DNA from: Patescibacteria group bacterium
Lineage (GTDB): Bacteria > Patescibacteriota > Saccharimonadia > Saccharimonadales > UBA4665
Length of the DNA: 64,000 nucleotides
Assembly: GCA_030271625.1 (NCBI GenBank)
Contig: JARXKN010000001.1
Coordinates: 186,001-250,000, forward strand
Reading direction: 5' to 3'
Part shown: positions 7,544 to 15,845 of the stretch, piece after piece
How positions within the stretch are numbered: position 1 is the first letter of the stretch
Layout: each line of letters begins with the position of its first letter
The notes under the pieces: generated by a model
What the model was told of the DNA's origin: nothing
Seen by the model: only the letters and a program-made list of their open reading frames with translations
Database searches by the model: none
Position numbers and translations under genes: made by a program

Positions 7544-8522
7544 GCTACAAAATCTACCTCAGCCGTTCTTTGTGCTGGCGCCCATGGACGACGTTACTGA
7601 TACCGTCTTTCGACGAGTGATTGCTGATTGTGCAGCGCCGGACCTGTATTTTACGGAGTTTGTGAACGTTGATGGGCTACAGAGCCCAGGCCGCCCTAAA
7701 TTATTGAAAAAGCTCCGGTTTACAGAAGTCGAGCAGCCGTTAATCGCTCAAATCTGGGGTAAAAACCCGGAGAATTTTCAAACTACAGCTGATGAGATTG
7801 CCAGTGGTAGTTTAGCGCGCGAACTCGGTTTGCCCGAAGGCGTTAACTTTGCGGGCATCGACCTCAATATGGGCTGTCCCGAAAAAAACGTCGTCAAGAA
7901 TGGGACGTGCAGTGCATTAATCAACGATCCAGAACTGGCCGTGGCGATGATACAAGCGACTCAGGCTGGCGCGGCGGGACGACTGCCGGTGAGTGTCAAA
8001 ACGCGGCTTGGTTTTAATGAGGTGACATGGGATTGGCCTACTACCCTGCTCCAGCAGAAACTTAACATGTTAACTATACACGGACGAACTCGGGCCCAAA
8101 TGAGTAAAGTACCAGCCGACTGGGCGGCGATTGGCCAGGTTCGGGCGTTGCGTGATTCCCTATCGCCAGATACCTTAATTGTTGGCAACGGAGATGTTAT
8201 GTCGCGCGCCCAGGGTGAAGCCCTAGCTAAAGAGCATGGTCTTGATGGCGTTATGGTTGGCCGTGGTATCTTCCAAGACCCATACTTGTTTGCCGAAGAT
8301 ACTCCATGGCTCAACTTAGAGCGAGCAGAGCGGATTAGCTTGTATCGTAGCCATGTCGAACTGTTTGCCGCCACCTGGCGTAACAATGAACGACCTATCC
8401 ACACCTTAAATAAATTCTGCAAAATTTACATTAATCACTTTGATGGCGCCAAAGAACTGCGTGAGCTGCTGATGAACGCTACTAGCGCCGACGAACTGTT
8501 GGCGATTATGCAGGCTGCCTAA
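7530..8522 (+). CDS. tRNA-dihydrouridine synthase
   Basis: FMN-dependent reduction of uridine to dihydrouridine in the tRNA D-loop. It is a TIM-barrel of 330 residues with the N-terminal FVLAPMDDVTD FMN-binding strand, QIWGKNPENF, the catalytic-Cys motif DLNMGCPEKNVVKNG (about 110-124), the VKTRLGF strand, TIHGRTRAQM and the phosphate-binding IVGNGDV and DGVMVGRGIFQDP motifs. The C-terminal helical tRNA-binding domain is present. The subfamily (DusA, B or C) is not resolved. It starts inside the end of the upstream gene. Confidence 0.93.
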   Translation: MSFFKLQNLPQPFFVLAPMDDVTDTVFRRVIADCAAPDLYFTEFVNVDGLQSPGRPKLLKKLRFTEVEQPLIAQIWGKNPENFQTTADEIASGSLARELGLPEGVNFAGIDLNMGCPEKNVVKNGTCSALINDPELAVAMIQATQAGAAGRLPVSVKTRLGFNEVTWDWPTTLLQQKLNMLTIHGRTRAQMSKVPADWAAIGQVRALRDSLSPDTLIVGNGDVMSRAQGEALAKEHGLDGVMVGRGIFQDPYLFAEDTPWLNLERAERISLYRSHVELFAATWRNNERPIHTLNKFCKIYINHFDGAKELRELLMNATSADELLAIMQAA

Positions 8523-8533
8523 GCCAAGCATCG

Positions 8534-8539
8534 TATACT
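8534..8539 (+). promoter_or_regulatory. -10 box of leaderless promoter (TATACT)
   Basis: TATACT ends 6 bases before the ATG at 8546. Confidence 0.6.
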
Positions 8540-8545
8540 ACGGGG

Positions 8546-9373
8546 ATGCAAAAAAAGTTAGAAGCATTTTGGCATGGGACGTTACGGCGGCCCTACAGAC
8601 TAGCTAAAACCTACGACAGTGGTGATGGCCCAGCCGTTGTGTTGCTGCATGGCTTAGGCCGCTCAGCCCGGGTCTGGCAGGAAGTTATCCAACTACTCAG
8701 CGACCAGCCAGTGCCGTGCCGAGCGGTGGCTTACGATTTGCTTGGCTTTGGCGCCTCTCCTAAACCGGCGCGTATTAGTTACACGGTTGACGACCACGCG
8801 GCGGCCGTCATTGCGCAGCTGCAGCGCCTTGGGCGGTCGAAGCCGGTGGTCTTGGTGGGGCATTCAATGGGCTGCTTAGTGGCCGTTCGGGTCGCCAAAC
8901 TGCGGCCCGATCTAGTGCAGCACCTGGTGTTATACGAAATGCCGGTCTATGAGGGGTTGCCAGAAAAATGGCGCTATAAAACTCGGCTTAACATTTACTT
9001 CCGATTATATGAGTGGATTAGCCGCCAAAACCCGAGTTTTGATGAACTGAACCAGCGCTTTAAAGAACGACTGTCGACTAAAATTGTCGGTACCGAATTA
9101 ACGGCCGAAACTTGGCAGCCGTTTGTTAAAAGTTTAAAGAATACCATTATGAAGCAAAGTGCTGCCCAAGATTTACCAACCCTACCCATGCCAGCCGATA
9201 TTATTTATGGATCACGCGACGTTCTGGTTATCCGCGGAAAAGTACATCAAGTGCTAGGGTTAGATTCCAAGTTAGTCACGCTACATACCATTAAAGAGCG
9301 GCACGTTATCTCGCGCCAGGCGAGCGCTTTTATCGTTGACCGGATACAGCAAGCCCTAACACCAAATACTTGA
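8546..9373 (+). CDS. Alpha/beta hydrolase
   Basis: Alpha/beta-hydrolase fold with the full catalytic triad in view: nucleophile Ser107 in GHSMG (105-109), Asp225 in YGSRDVLV and His253 in ERHVISR. The oxyanion motif LLHGLGRSARVW (33-44) and the YDLLGFGASPKP strand are typical of esterases and C-C hydrolases. There is no signal peptide, so it should be cytoplasmic. The substrate is unknown. Leaderless start. Confidence 0.88.
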   Translation: MQKKLEAFWHGTLRRPYRLAKTYDSGDGPAVVLLHGLGRSARVWQEVIQLLSDQPVPCRAVAYDLLGFGASPKPARISYTVDDHAAAVIAQLQRLGRSKPVVLVGHSMGCLVAVRVAKLRPDLVQHLVLYEMPVYEGLPEKWRYKTRLNIYFRLYEWISRQNPSFDELNQRFKERLSTKIVGTELTAETWQPFVKSLKNTIMKQSAAQDLPTLPMPADIIYGSRDVLVIRGKVHQVLGLDSKLVTLHTIKERHVISRQASAFIVDRIQQALTPNT

Positions 9374-9394
9374 ACCGCCTATGGTTAATGGGTG

Positions 9395-9400
9395 TATGAT
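9395..9400 (+). promoter_or_regulatory. Candidate -10 box (TATGAT) with long leader
   Basis: TATGAT with a weak TTGAAC (9370-9375) 19 bases upstream. It would give a leader of about 95 bases ahead of the AAA ATPase gene, containing the hairpin at 9448. Confidence 0.4.
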
Positions 9401-9447
9401 GAAAGTGGAAATAAAAAATGTGAGCGGTAAAATTTTATTAGTTGAAT

Positions 9448-9484
9448 GACCACCTGAAACACTACGTTTAAGGCGGTCTTTTTT
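9448..9484 (+). terminator. Hairpin plus U-tract in the leader of the AAA ATPase gene (terminator or attenuator)
   Basis: GACCACCTGAAAC (9448-9460) pairs with GTTTAAGGCGGTC (9466-9478), with two mismatches and a 5-base loop, followed by T6. It lies 75 bases after the upstream stop and 16 bases before the next start, so it can be the end of the hydrolase gene or a conditional terminator within the leader. Confidence 0.6.
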
Positions 9485-9500
9485 ATTTTAAGGAGACCCC

Positions 9501-10424
9501 ATGAGTGAGCAAAGCCCTGGTTTAGATAGAGACGAAGTTGGGCAGGCACTGGTGCCGCGGCAACAAATCGAAGAGGTGGTGGAGTCAACGCCGATTGTAG
9601 ACACTCGTCCAAACTTTAGTGACTTTGCCGGTCTCGACCAAGAGATTAGTCAACTCAAAGAGTTCGGAGCAATTTTTAATAATGCCGAACTGGCGCAGCA
9701 ATGGGATGTTGAAGTACCGACCGGACTACTGCTCTGTGGGCCAGGCGGGGTTGGGAAAACCGAACTGGTACGGGCTTTTAGTAAAGAGATAGATGCCGAA
9801 CTGCTGGAAGTCGCTGTTAGCGACGTTCAAAGCATGTGGGTGGGGAAATCGAACGAGCAGTTAAAAGAGGTCTTTCAGGAAGCCCGTTTGGCAGACAGTA
9901 AAGTTGTAGTCTTTTTTGATGAGTTGGATGGCCTATTTAGCAAAAATGCTGGTGGCAATAGCGGCGTTAGCACGGCGCTTATAAGCGAACTTAAAACCAT
10001 TCTGTCGCAGCTGCGGGTTAAACAGCCAAATACTATTGTCGCTGCCTCTACTAACAGCCTATCTGGCTTTGATGAAGCCTTATTACGACCTGGCCGCTTT
10101 GATGTGGTACTGCAAATTAGTAAGCCAAATGATTCGGCACGGGCCAGTATATTCGGCAGCTACATCAGTCGTAAATACGACCTTTATAATCTAGGAGAAG
10201 TCGGCGTAGATTCCCGGGCTGGCGGCACGATTGATTTGCCATCGTTAGCAGCGGCAACCGAGGGCATGACCGGCGCGGATATTAAAGCTATTTTACATAG
10301 CGCTCGAACAAAGCGTCTGATGGCACACATCCAGCGTGGCGTTGAACTCACAGCCGTGACTCAGGATGACATTTTGTTAGCCATCCGACATCATCGGCAG
10401 CAACGCCCGAATGCGACCGACTGA
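9501..10424 (+). CDS. AAA family ATPase
   Basis: Classical single-domain AAA ATPase of 307 residues. Walker A is GPGGVGKT (80-87), Walker B VVVFFDELD (135-143), a sensor-1 region AASTNS and the second-region-of-homology arginine motif [11 protein letters not shown] (about 193-203). A C-terminal helical lid contains the GMTGADIKAIL sensor-2-type motif. It resembles the proteasome-ATPase, Cdc48 and FtsH AAA module but has no protease or membrane segment, so it is probably a remodelling ATPase. A strong AAGGAG site at 9490-9495 fixes the start. Confidence 0.88.
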   Translation: MSEQSPGLDRDEVGQALVPRQQIEEVVESTPIVDTRPNFSDFAGLDQEISQLKEFGAIFNNAELAQQWDVEVPTGLLLCGPGGVGKTELVRAFSKEIDAELLEVAVSDVQSMWVGKSNEQLKEVFQEARLADSKVVVFFDELDGLFSKNAGGNSGVSTALISELKTILSQLRVKQPNTIVAASTNSLSGFDEALLRPGRFDVVLQISKPNDSARASIFGSYISRKYDLYNLGEVGVDSRAGGTIDLPSLAAATEGMTGADIKAILHSARTKRLMAHIQRGVELTAVTQDDILLAIRHHRQQRPNATD

Positions 10425-10602
10425 GCTGGGCGAATTCTAGCAAATGCCAGCGCACACGGTATTGCGCTAATCGAATCATTGTTAAACGCCAACTTTCTGG
10501 CCTAAAAATCAACAGTAAGAGCCCCTTATTTACTTCTACAAACTGCTTACGATATAGCGTTTAAGGTGTGATAAATTTTACTTGTTAGATTTGAAAGCAA
10601 TG

Positions 10603-10608
10603 TAGCAT
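10603..10608 (+). promoter_or_regulatory. Candidate -10 box (TAGCAT)
   Basis: It ends 6 bases before the ATG at 10615, the same spacing as other leaderless genes here, but the box is weak. Confidence 0.3.
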
Positions 10609-10614
10609 AGGCAA

Positions 10615-11526
10615 ATGAACAAAGTTACTTATGACGGTCGCCACACCACAAATTTAATAACCGACATCAAGCCGTCTCGCGCTACCAGTCCAGCACCGGA
10701 ATCAGATCGAACCGGTAAAGCTAATTTTTTGCCCTTTGAGGAAATCGGAGGCAGTTTAGGGCTTGGGGGACATGCCAGTCAGTCGACTAAGAAGACAGCA
10801 CGATCGATTCAAGTTAAAGATCGCGATGTTCCAACAAAAGTTGATGTTAGTCGCAATCACGGGGCTGCAGCTAGTGAGTATACGTATGTGCCCCCACTGC
10901 GCTCATTAGCACTAAGCGGCGTGGCTTATGCTGGAGCAGCTAGCTCAAACATCATTAGCGATTTTGAAGGATTTCTAAACCAGAAGTTACAGTCACTAAC
11001 AACGGTAGCGCATACCGTACTGAAGGATTTAACAACTGCAGCCCGTGACTTTTACGAACTGGCTCTGATTAAACGAACGACGGCCATAAAGATTACCGCC
11101 GGTCTCGCTGTCGGCGTCCTCAGTATTTTGCTCTTAACTCAAGCAATTAGTGACCCGCACGCCCCAAGCAGTAGCAAAATCATACACCAGCCCACAGCCG
11201 CAACAAGTGGTAATCTATCACCGACAGCAGTAAATACTTCAGGAACACCAACCGCGAGTGGTGTCACAACGAGCCCTAACCCGCCGGTTACCACCAACTC
11301 TGTCGGCTCTGGCGGCGGTGGCAGTCCAGCCACCTCAAGCGGCGCCTCCCCAACGACAACCGGGTCTGGCTCAACTCCATCACTTCCAGCCGTAACCGAC
11401 CCAACGCTTGTCCCGAACCCCATCGACGCCGTGCCATACTATCAAGTTACTGCACCTGGCACCTCGGTTCAGGCCGGCGGTAAACAAGTAATTGGCACCT
11501 CACCTGTCACCTTAACCACCAACTAA
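10615..11526 (+). CDS. Hypothetical single-pass membrane protein with Ser/Thr/Pro-rich exterior
   Basis: A cytoplasmic part of about 160 residues precedes one transmembrane helix (about 164-182, IKITAGLAVGVLSILLLTQAI). An extended Ser/Thr/Pro/Gly-rich region of about 100 residues then ends in a short folded segment (PYYQVTAPGTSVQAGGKQVIG). The topology suggests a surface-exposed stalk. No LPXTG motif and no recognised domain. Confidence 0.65.
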   Translation: MNKVTYDGRHTTNLITDIKPSRATSPAPESDRTGKANFLPFEEIGGSLGLGGHASQSTKKTARSIQVKDRDVPTKVDVSRNHGAAASEYTYVPPLRSLALSGVAYAGAASSNIISDFEGFLNQKLQSLTTVAHTVLKDLTTAARDFYELALIKRTTAIKITAGLAVGVLSILLLTQAISDPHAPSSSKIIHQPTAATSGNLSPTAVNTSGTPTASGVTTSPNPPVTTNSVGSGGGGSPATSSGASPTTTGSGSTPSLPAVTDPTLVPNPIDAVPYYQVTAPGTSVQAGGKQVIGTSPVTLTTN

Positions 11527-11627
11527 TCTGAGTTAAAAAACGGATTATTTCGCCATGCTCACGCATACTATTTTTCGTCACCTATAAAGCCATTAATTTC
11601 TAGCCATTACTAAATTTTAGGAGTAAG

Positions 11628-12419
11628 GTGGAGGTAATGGAACTTGTCTCCAACAGCCCGCCAATAATGGATTTACCAGTTGCCGTACCCGACTTACTGC
11701 CGCAACTAACAGAGTTTGCGCGTAACGGTGATACGGCAACGCTTGAACACTCCATCCGGGTATCATTCTTAGCTGTCATGGCTGCCGAATTTGAAGGCCG
11801 CTCGGCAGTCGTAAAGTCGCAGGCCAGTGTAGCCGGCCTGGCGCATGACCTGGGTAAGCAGCGTCCGGAAATAGCTGAGGTTGTACACAACGGTCGGCCG
11901 CTGACACACAATGAAAGACGCCTGATTAACCAACACGCCCAGATTGGTTTTGAAATGCTATACGAAACTGGTGACGCCGAACAAATAGGTGTTCGTGAAC
12001 GACTAGGTAGTTTTATGGGCCAAGTCGCCCTTGATACGCTATTTAGCCACGCCAACGCTCAAAATATTCACCACCGGGGTATTAACCAAGGCTACTTAGC
12101 AGATTTAGTACATGATGGCGTCATCACGCCGACCGACGCCGAAAGTCATAATCGTCAAATTAGCGTCCAACTAGTAACTATTGCTGATGTCAGCGACGCC
12201 TTTTTAAGCCAAGGCTGCGAACGTTCGTACCGCGCCGCCCGGTTGGCTCAAGAAGGCTGCCGCACGACAGTCACGCCCGAGACCATGCCGCAACTAGTGG
12301 CAGCGACGGTTCAGGTGCCCGATTTAAACATTGCCAGAATCGTGCCCGAGTTTATACGTTATTATCCAACCGTCACGCGGATTGCAACTTGGCTGGCCGG
12401 CGCCATAGCCGAAAAATAA
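11628..12419 (+). CDS. HD-GYP-like metal-dependent phosphohydrolase
   Basis: HD-domain protein of 263 residues from GTG 11628; ATG 11637, three codons later, is an equally possible start because AAGGTGGAGG lies directly before it. Metal ligands are visible as H41, the HD pair in LAHDLGKQ (71-78) and H103 in NQHAQIG. HHRGINQGY (about 146-154) takes the place of the HHExxDGxGYP signature, so the GYP part is degenerate. ISVQLVTIADVSDAF near residue 185 is the conserved later helix. HD-GYP enzymes usually degrade c-di-GMP; with a GGDEF protein at 52460 a c-di-GMP role is possible but not shown. Confidence 0.8.
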   Translation: MEVMELVSNSPPIMDLPVAVPDLLPQLTEFARNGDTATLEHSIRVSFLAVMAAEFEGRSAVVKSQASVAGLAHDLGKQRPEIAEVVHNGRPLTHNERRLINQHAQIGFEMLYETGDAEQIGVRERLGSFMGQVALDTLFSHANAQNIHHRGINQGYLADLVHDGVITPTDAESHNRQISVQLVTIADVSDAFLSQGCERSYRAARLAQEGCRTTVTPETMPQLVAATVQVPDLNIARIVPEFIRYYPTVTRIATWLAGAIAEK

Positions 12420-12430
12420 ATAGCAAAATA

Positions 12431-12506
12431 TGGTGGGGGTACTTGGACTTGAACCAAGGACCAATCAGTTATGAGCCGACTGCTCTAACCACTGAGCTAT
12501 ACCCCC
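12431..12506 (-). tRNA. tRNA with CAU anticodon, probably tRNA-Ile2 (lysidine type)
   Basis: 76 bases including encoded CCA. The acceptor stem GGGGGTA pairs with TACCCCC, discriminator A, and the anticodon loop is CTCATAA. The D-arm (AGCTCAGTGGTTAGAGCAG) and the variable region (TTGGTC) match the pattern of E. coli ileX rather than an elongator Met tRNA, and the window has separate initiator and elongator Met tRNAs. It would need TilS (37164) to decode AUA as Ile. It is a tRNA for certain; the Ile2 identity is inferred. Confidence 0.9.
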
Positions 12507-12552
12507 ACGCGCGTTAGCTGGTTAGCTGCTAACAGATGTGAGTATATCAGAT

Positions 12553-13179
12553 TTAGATGCGGTCCGTAAAAACTACCAGGCGTTGGGCAAACTGGTGGGC
12601 GGTTTTATCCCAGGCGCCGGTACAGGTAATCAAATTTAAATGAGAGCCAGAGGTACTGCTAAATACTTCTGCTGGTTGATCGTTTTGGCCATAGCTTTTC
12701 AGGGCGCGTACCGAAAAGCTGACGGTGGCTCCGGCGTTATCGCGGACGCTCACTACATCGCCGACCTGCAATTGTTTGAGGTTACTAAAGACACCGGGCT
12801 CAGCCTTTAGCCCATCGAGGTGACCAGCTATAACGGCGGTGCCAGTATTACCAGGCAGGGCACCATATTTGTACCAGCCGGCGTCGACAACGTTTCCAGG
12901 CACCTGCATGTTGCCGGCGGCGGTTTTGCCCATGTAGAGCATCTTGGCGTCAACTTTTAATTTGGGGATTAACAGCCGAACCGGTAAGCCATACCCGTGT
13001 ATGGCAGCTACTGGGGCAGTGGCTTTAGTAACTGTCGCCGGCTTGGGGTCGGCAAAACTACTACTAAAAGCTGGGGGCGGGACAAAGGCAGGCGGTGCAG
13101 TTACGACGTGTATTGCATAGGCAGCCGCGCCAAAGACTAGACTAACAGCTACCGCAGCTACGAACGCGCCCCGCTTCAT
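12553..13179 (-). CDS. Sortase (class D/E/F-like transpeptidase)
   Basis: Membrane-anchored cysteine transpeptidase that joins LPXTG-type proteins to the cell wall. The N-terminal signal/anchor helix (4-24) is followed by a Pro-rich linker and the sortase barrel with catalytic His120 (VIAGHLD), Cys186 (LITCTG) and Arg200 (AQRLVVF), all present. Length is 208 residues. It lies 18 bases downstream of the gene for an LPNTG-tagged protein, so the two form a substrate-sortase operon. Class assignment is tentative. Confidence 0.92.
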   Translation of the reverse strand: MKRGAFVAAVAVSLVFGAAAYAIHVVTAPPAFVPPPAFSSSFADPKPATVTKATAPVAAIHGYGLPVRLLIPKLKVDAKMLYMGKTAAGNMQVPGNVVDAGWYKYGALPGNTGTAVIAGHLDGLKAEPGVFSNLKQLQVGDVVSVRDNAGATVSFSVRALKSYGQNDQPAEVFSSTSGSHLNLITCTGAWDKTAHQFAQRLVVFTDRI

Positions 13180-13197
13180 TTAGGCCGACCCTATGGG

Positions 13198-14061
13198 TTA
13201 AACAGACCGTTTGCGAACAAAGTAGCCAAGTGTCAAAGCGGAGATAGTGGCTAGTGGTGCAACAAGTTGCGTCATGGATGAGCTAGGGAGTGGGGCGCCG
13301 CCAGTATTAGGCAAGCCGGGCAATTTAGTTGCAGTCGAAGGAGTGGTGGCAGTTGTTGCAGTTGCACAGCCAGCTGAGCTAACAGTATCGATATCAGTTG
13401 AAACTGTGCCGCCAAACGCTAAGGCGCGGCCAGCCCAGTTAACGGTGTTGCCGATAGTTATACCTGAAGCATCAATAATGGTTCCGCCAAAGGTTGAGTT
13501 AGCACCAAGGGTAGTAGCTGCGCCTGGTGTCCACCAAACGTTACAGACTGAAGCCCCACCTGCAACGGCCACCTTCGAGTTGGCAGTGCTGGTTAAAGCG
13601 CCGGTTGTTCTAAAGATATAGGTGCCAGCACCGGTTAGGGTGATTGTACCACCGCCACCAATTGAGGCAGCGCCGTTAATACAGTAGATGCCAGGTGTGT
13701 AAACGCCCACAACACCGTGCGTCGTGTCGGAAGCTAGGTCGACGGCACCGGGTGCAAAGCTAAAGCTACAGGGTTGGTTGTTAAGATTAGTTAAGGCCGT
13801 TCCTTGATCGATACCAGCTTGGTTGTAAACGGCATCGGCCACGTGGGTTGAACCATTTACAGTCGGTGAGGTAACCGGTGGTGTGGTATAGCCAAGATCA
13901 CCAGTTAGTGTGGTGCCAGCCGTTGTGTTGCTGTAAGTGCCAGACAAAACAGTAAAGGTACTAGCTTGTCCAAGGCTAGGGTTACTGGCGGCGTAAACGG
14001 GCGCGCCGCTTAAAAGGGTAGCCGCTAGAAAGGTAAACCCGAATAATTTGCTTGTTGTCAT
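13198..14061 (-). CDS. Ice-binding-like DUF3494 surface protein with LPNTG sorting signal
   Basis: 287 residues. An N-terminal signal peptide ends near PVYAASN (21-27). A repetitive Gly/Ser/Thr-rich beta-helix domain of the DUF3494/ice-binding type follows, seen in FTVLSGTYSNTTAGT, LTGDLGYTT, VYTPGIYCINGAASIGG and GTIIDASGITIGNT. The end is a standard sorting signal: LPNTG (250-254), a hydrophobic stretch and the tail RKRSV. Related domains bind ice in some bacteria and diatoms but are also common adhesion-like surface domains, so ice binding is not established here. AGGA before the ATG may serve as ribosome binding site. Confidence 0.9.
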   Translation of the reverse strand: MTTSKLFGFTFLAATLLSGAPVYAASNPSLGQASTFTVLSGTYSNTTAGTTLTGDLGYTTPPVTSPTVNGSTHVADAVYNQAGIDQGTALTNLNNQPCSFSFAPGAVDLASDTTHGVVGVYTPGIYCINGAASIGGGGTITLTGAGTYIFRTTGALTSTANSKVAVAGGASVCNVWWTPGAATTLGANSTFGGTIIDASGITIGNTVNWAGRALAFGGTVSTDIDTVSSAGCATATTATTPSTATKLPGLPNTGGAPLPSSSMTQLVAPLATISALTLGYFVRKRSV

Positions 14062-14207
14062 TTTTTTGTCCTGTGTTTATTTACGTGTTAACTAACTAAT
14101 ACTTATATTTTACCATAAGCGTCAAATTAAAATAACAAAATTATTTACGAAGTACCATCGTTAATAAGTAGATTTGGGTAAAAGTTATATACTAGTAGTA
14201 GCTCATT

Positions 14208-14654
14208 ATGAACATAAACATCCAACCGTACCGTAAACAAATACTCCAGCTGGGTGATCGCCTGCAAGACGTGCGCTTTATTGGGCAGGTGGCTTTTGTA
14301 GTAATTGTCTTATTAATAAGCTGGAGCGGGGTGAAATCGATTCAGACTAATTATGCTTTACAAAAGCAGATTACCGGCCTCAGCCAACAAAACGATTTGC
14401 AACTGTTGCAAAACGCTAATCTAGAACTCAGCAACAACTATTATAAGAGTAATCAATATTTGGAGCTGTCGGCTCGGCAGAATTTTGGTCTGGCTGCCGC
14501 AGGCGAAAAGGAGATTGTGGTACCAAAAGCTGTAGCGTTGTCTAAAACCCAGGACATTCCTGTGCCGGGCGGGGTGGTCATTAAGGCCTCAACGCGCGGC
14601 CGCAACAATTTCGAAGCCTGGGTCGATTTTTTCTTACACCGTACTGCTAATTGA
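14208..14654 (+). CDS. FtsB/DivIC-like septum formation initiator protein
   Basis: 148 residues. A short cytoplasmic N-terminus and one transmembrane helix (about 26-45) are followed by a coiled coil (YALQKQITGLSQQNDLQLLQNANLEL) and then the family motif YLELSARQNFGLAAAGEKEIVVP (about 82-105). In FtsB/DivIC the equivalent segment bridges FtsL and FtsQ/DivIB at the division site. A TATACT box lies at 14188-14193, 14 bases before the ATG. The tail beyond residue 110 is longer than usual. Confidence 0.82.
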   Translation: MNINIQPYRKQILQLGDRLQDVRFIGQVAFVVIVLLISWSGVKSIQTNYALQKQITGLSQQNDLQLLQNANLELSNNYYKSNQYLELSARQNFGLAAAGEKEIVVPKAVALSKTQDIPVPGGVVIKASTRGRNNFEAWVDFFLHRTAN

Positions 14655-14711
14655 CTTAAACACCCCTGTTTGCTACAATCTTAGGAGTTAATTTGCCGAA
14701 ATTAGCAGATA

Positions 14712-14786
14712 CGCGGGATGGAGCAGCGGCAGCTCGCGTGGCTCATAACCACGAGGTCCCAGGTTCGAGTCCTGGTCCCGCAACCA
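14712..14786 (+). tRNA. Initiator tRNA-fMet (CAU)
   Basis: 75 bases with encoded CCA. The C1 x A72 mismatch at the end of the acceptor stem (CGCGGGA / TCCCGCA) identifies the initiator. The anticodon loop is CTCATAA on a CGTGG/CCACG stem, which has a T-A pair in place of the first of the usual three G-C pairs. A terminator follows directly, and the last 7 bases plus the terminator are repeated at 15846. Confidence 0.96.
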
Positions 14787-14823
14787 AAACAAAACACCTA
14801 GTTCACGCTAGGTGTTTTGTTTT
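14780..14823 (+). repeat. 44-bp direct repeat, copy 1 (tRNA 3' end plus terminator)
   Basis: It starts with the last 7 bases of tRNA-fMet and includes the whole terminator hairpin. An identical copy lies at 15846-15889, 1066 bases away, which suggests an attachment-site duplication. Confidence 0.85.
14787..14823 (+). terminator. Terminator of tRNA-fMet
   Basis: AAAACACCTAG pairs with CTAGGTGTTTT around loop TTCACG, followed by a T-rich run. Confidence 0.9.
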
Positions 14824-14902
14824 AGTTCACAGCCGGGCTATACGAACGGTACGGTCGTTAGTCTGCTGCCCGGCGAAGCGCGGCGCACAGATTAACCTGC
14901 GC

Positions 14903-14920
14903 TGTCCTGGTCCCGTAACC
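14903..14920 (+). repeat. Third, shorter copy of the tRNA-fMet 3' end
   Basis: GTCCTGGTCCCGTAACCA matches tRNA positions 14769-14786 at 17 of 18 bases. It lies between the two 44-bp repeats and is followed by its own terminator. Confidence 0.7.
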
Positions 14921-14932
14921 ATAAGTACTATG

Positions 14933-14959
14933 ACCTCTGTTATTACAACAGAGGTTTTT
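14933..14959 (+). terminator. Intrinsic terminator
   Basis: CCTCTGT pairs with ACAGAGG around a short loop, followed by T5; it lies after the partial tRNA copy. Confidence 0.8.
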
Positions 14960-15015
14960 GTTTGCCAAACAATACCGAAAAGCATATGCTTAACTTAATA
15001 ACGAGGGTCAGTATT

Positions 15016-15747
15016 ATGAAGAGTAATGAAAAAGGATTTAGTTTAGTTGAAGGACTGCTCACAGTCCTAGTGTTAACTGTGATCGGTTTTGTTGGCTGGT
15101 ATGTATTGAATGCAAACCAGGAGAAATCCGTAGGTACCGCAAATAAGTCAGCGCAGGAATCTCCAGGGCCGGAACAAAAGACAAATGATCCTTATGAGGG
15201 CTGGAAGACCTATACTTCAAAAATCGGCAGCGGTCTTACTTTCAAATATCCAGCAGATTGGTACTTTCCCGACGCCGACGCTACGACCGAGCCATTCAAG
15301 AATAATTTGGGTGGCCGCGAAGCCGACCACGTTCTTAAAAGCGTTAAACCGACATTTTCTGAGCCAGGACCAGGAGGTGTGTCAACAAATCAGTACCTCT
15401 GCCTTAGTATAGATGAATACACCAGCAATGGCTGGCAACACTCCAAGTGGCAAACTAGTAAACCCGTTAAAGATGTCCCCCTGACAATTAACGGGAAGAT
15501 TGTTAACTTCGGACTTTTCGCAGGCTCTAGTCCTATGATGAGTGAGTTATATATAAACAATCCTAATCATCCCTCTGGTGACCATTTCATAACCACCAAA
15601 GAGGGCTATGTTGTTGCTATAAAAGCTGCTTACAATTATTGTCAGCAGTCAGGTGGGGAAGCTGGCATTGCCAACCCCCAAGCAGACTTTATGCAACAAC
15701 CTGAAGTTAAGACTGTTGAACTGATCATAAGTAGTATTAAGTTCTAG
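15016..15747 (+). CDS. Prepilin-like exported protein
   Basis: 243 residues from ATG 15016, chosen because GAGGG lies 8 bases upstream and the protein then begins with a type IV prepilin leader MKSNEKG|FSLVEGLLTVLVL. Cleavage after Gly7 by a prepilin peptidase would expose Phe, with Glu at position 5 of the mature protein. After the hydrophobic helix and a Ser/Pro-rich linker there is a globular domain (KIGSGLTFKYPADWYFP), similar to PsbP-like domains of exported proteins. The gene lies between the two 44-bp repeats, so it may be carried by a small inserted element. Confidence 0.78.
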   Translation: MKSNEKGFSLVEGLLTVLVLTVIGFVGWYVLNANQEKSVGTANKSAQESPGPEQKTNDPYEGWKTYTSKIGSGLTFKYPADWYFPDADATTEPFKNNLGGREADHVLKSVKPTFSEPGPGGVSTNQYLCLSIDEYTSNGWQHSKWQTSKPVKDVPLTINGKIVNFGLFAGSSPMMSELYINNPNHPSGDHFITTKEGYVVAIKAAYNYCQQSGGEAGIANPQADFMQQPEVKTVELIISSIKF

Positions 15748-15845
15748 TATTTTAGGACAGGGCTATTGTAGGTGCGTTAACTGGTTGAAGCGCCAACCAG
15801 CGAGACACCTCCGATAAGATAAGGCTCCAATTCGACTGCACAAGG

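Noticed and set aside
14824-15845. Complete insertion sequence or transposon between the 44-bp repeats
   Set aside because: No transposase or integrase gene and no terminal inverted repeats; only a prepilin-like gene is present.
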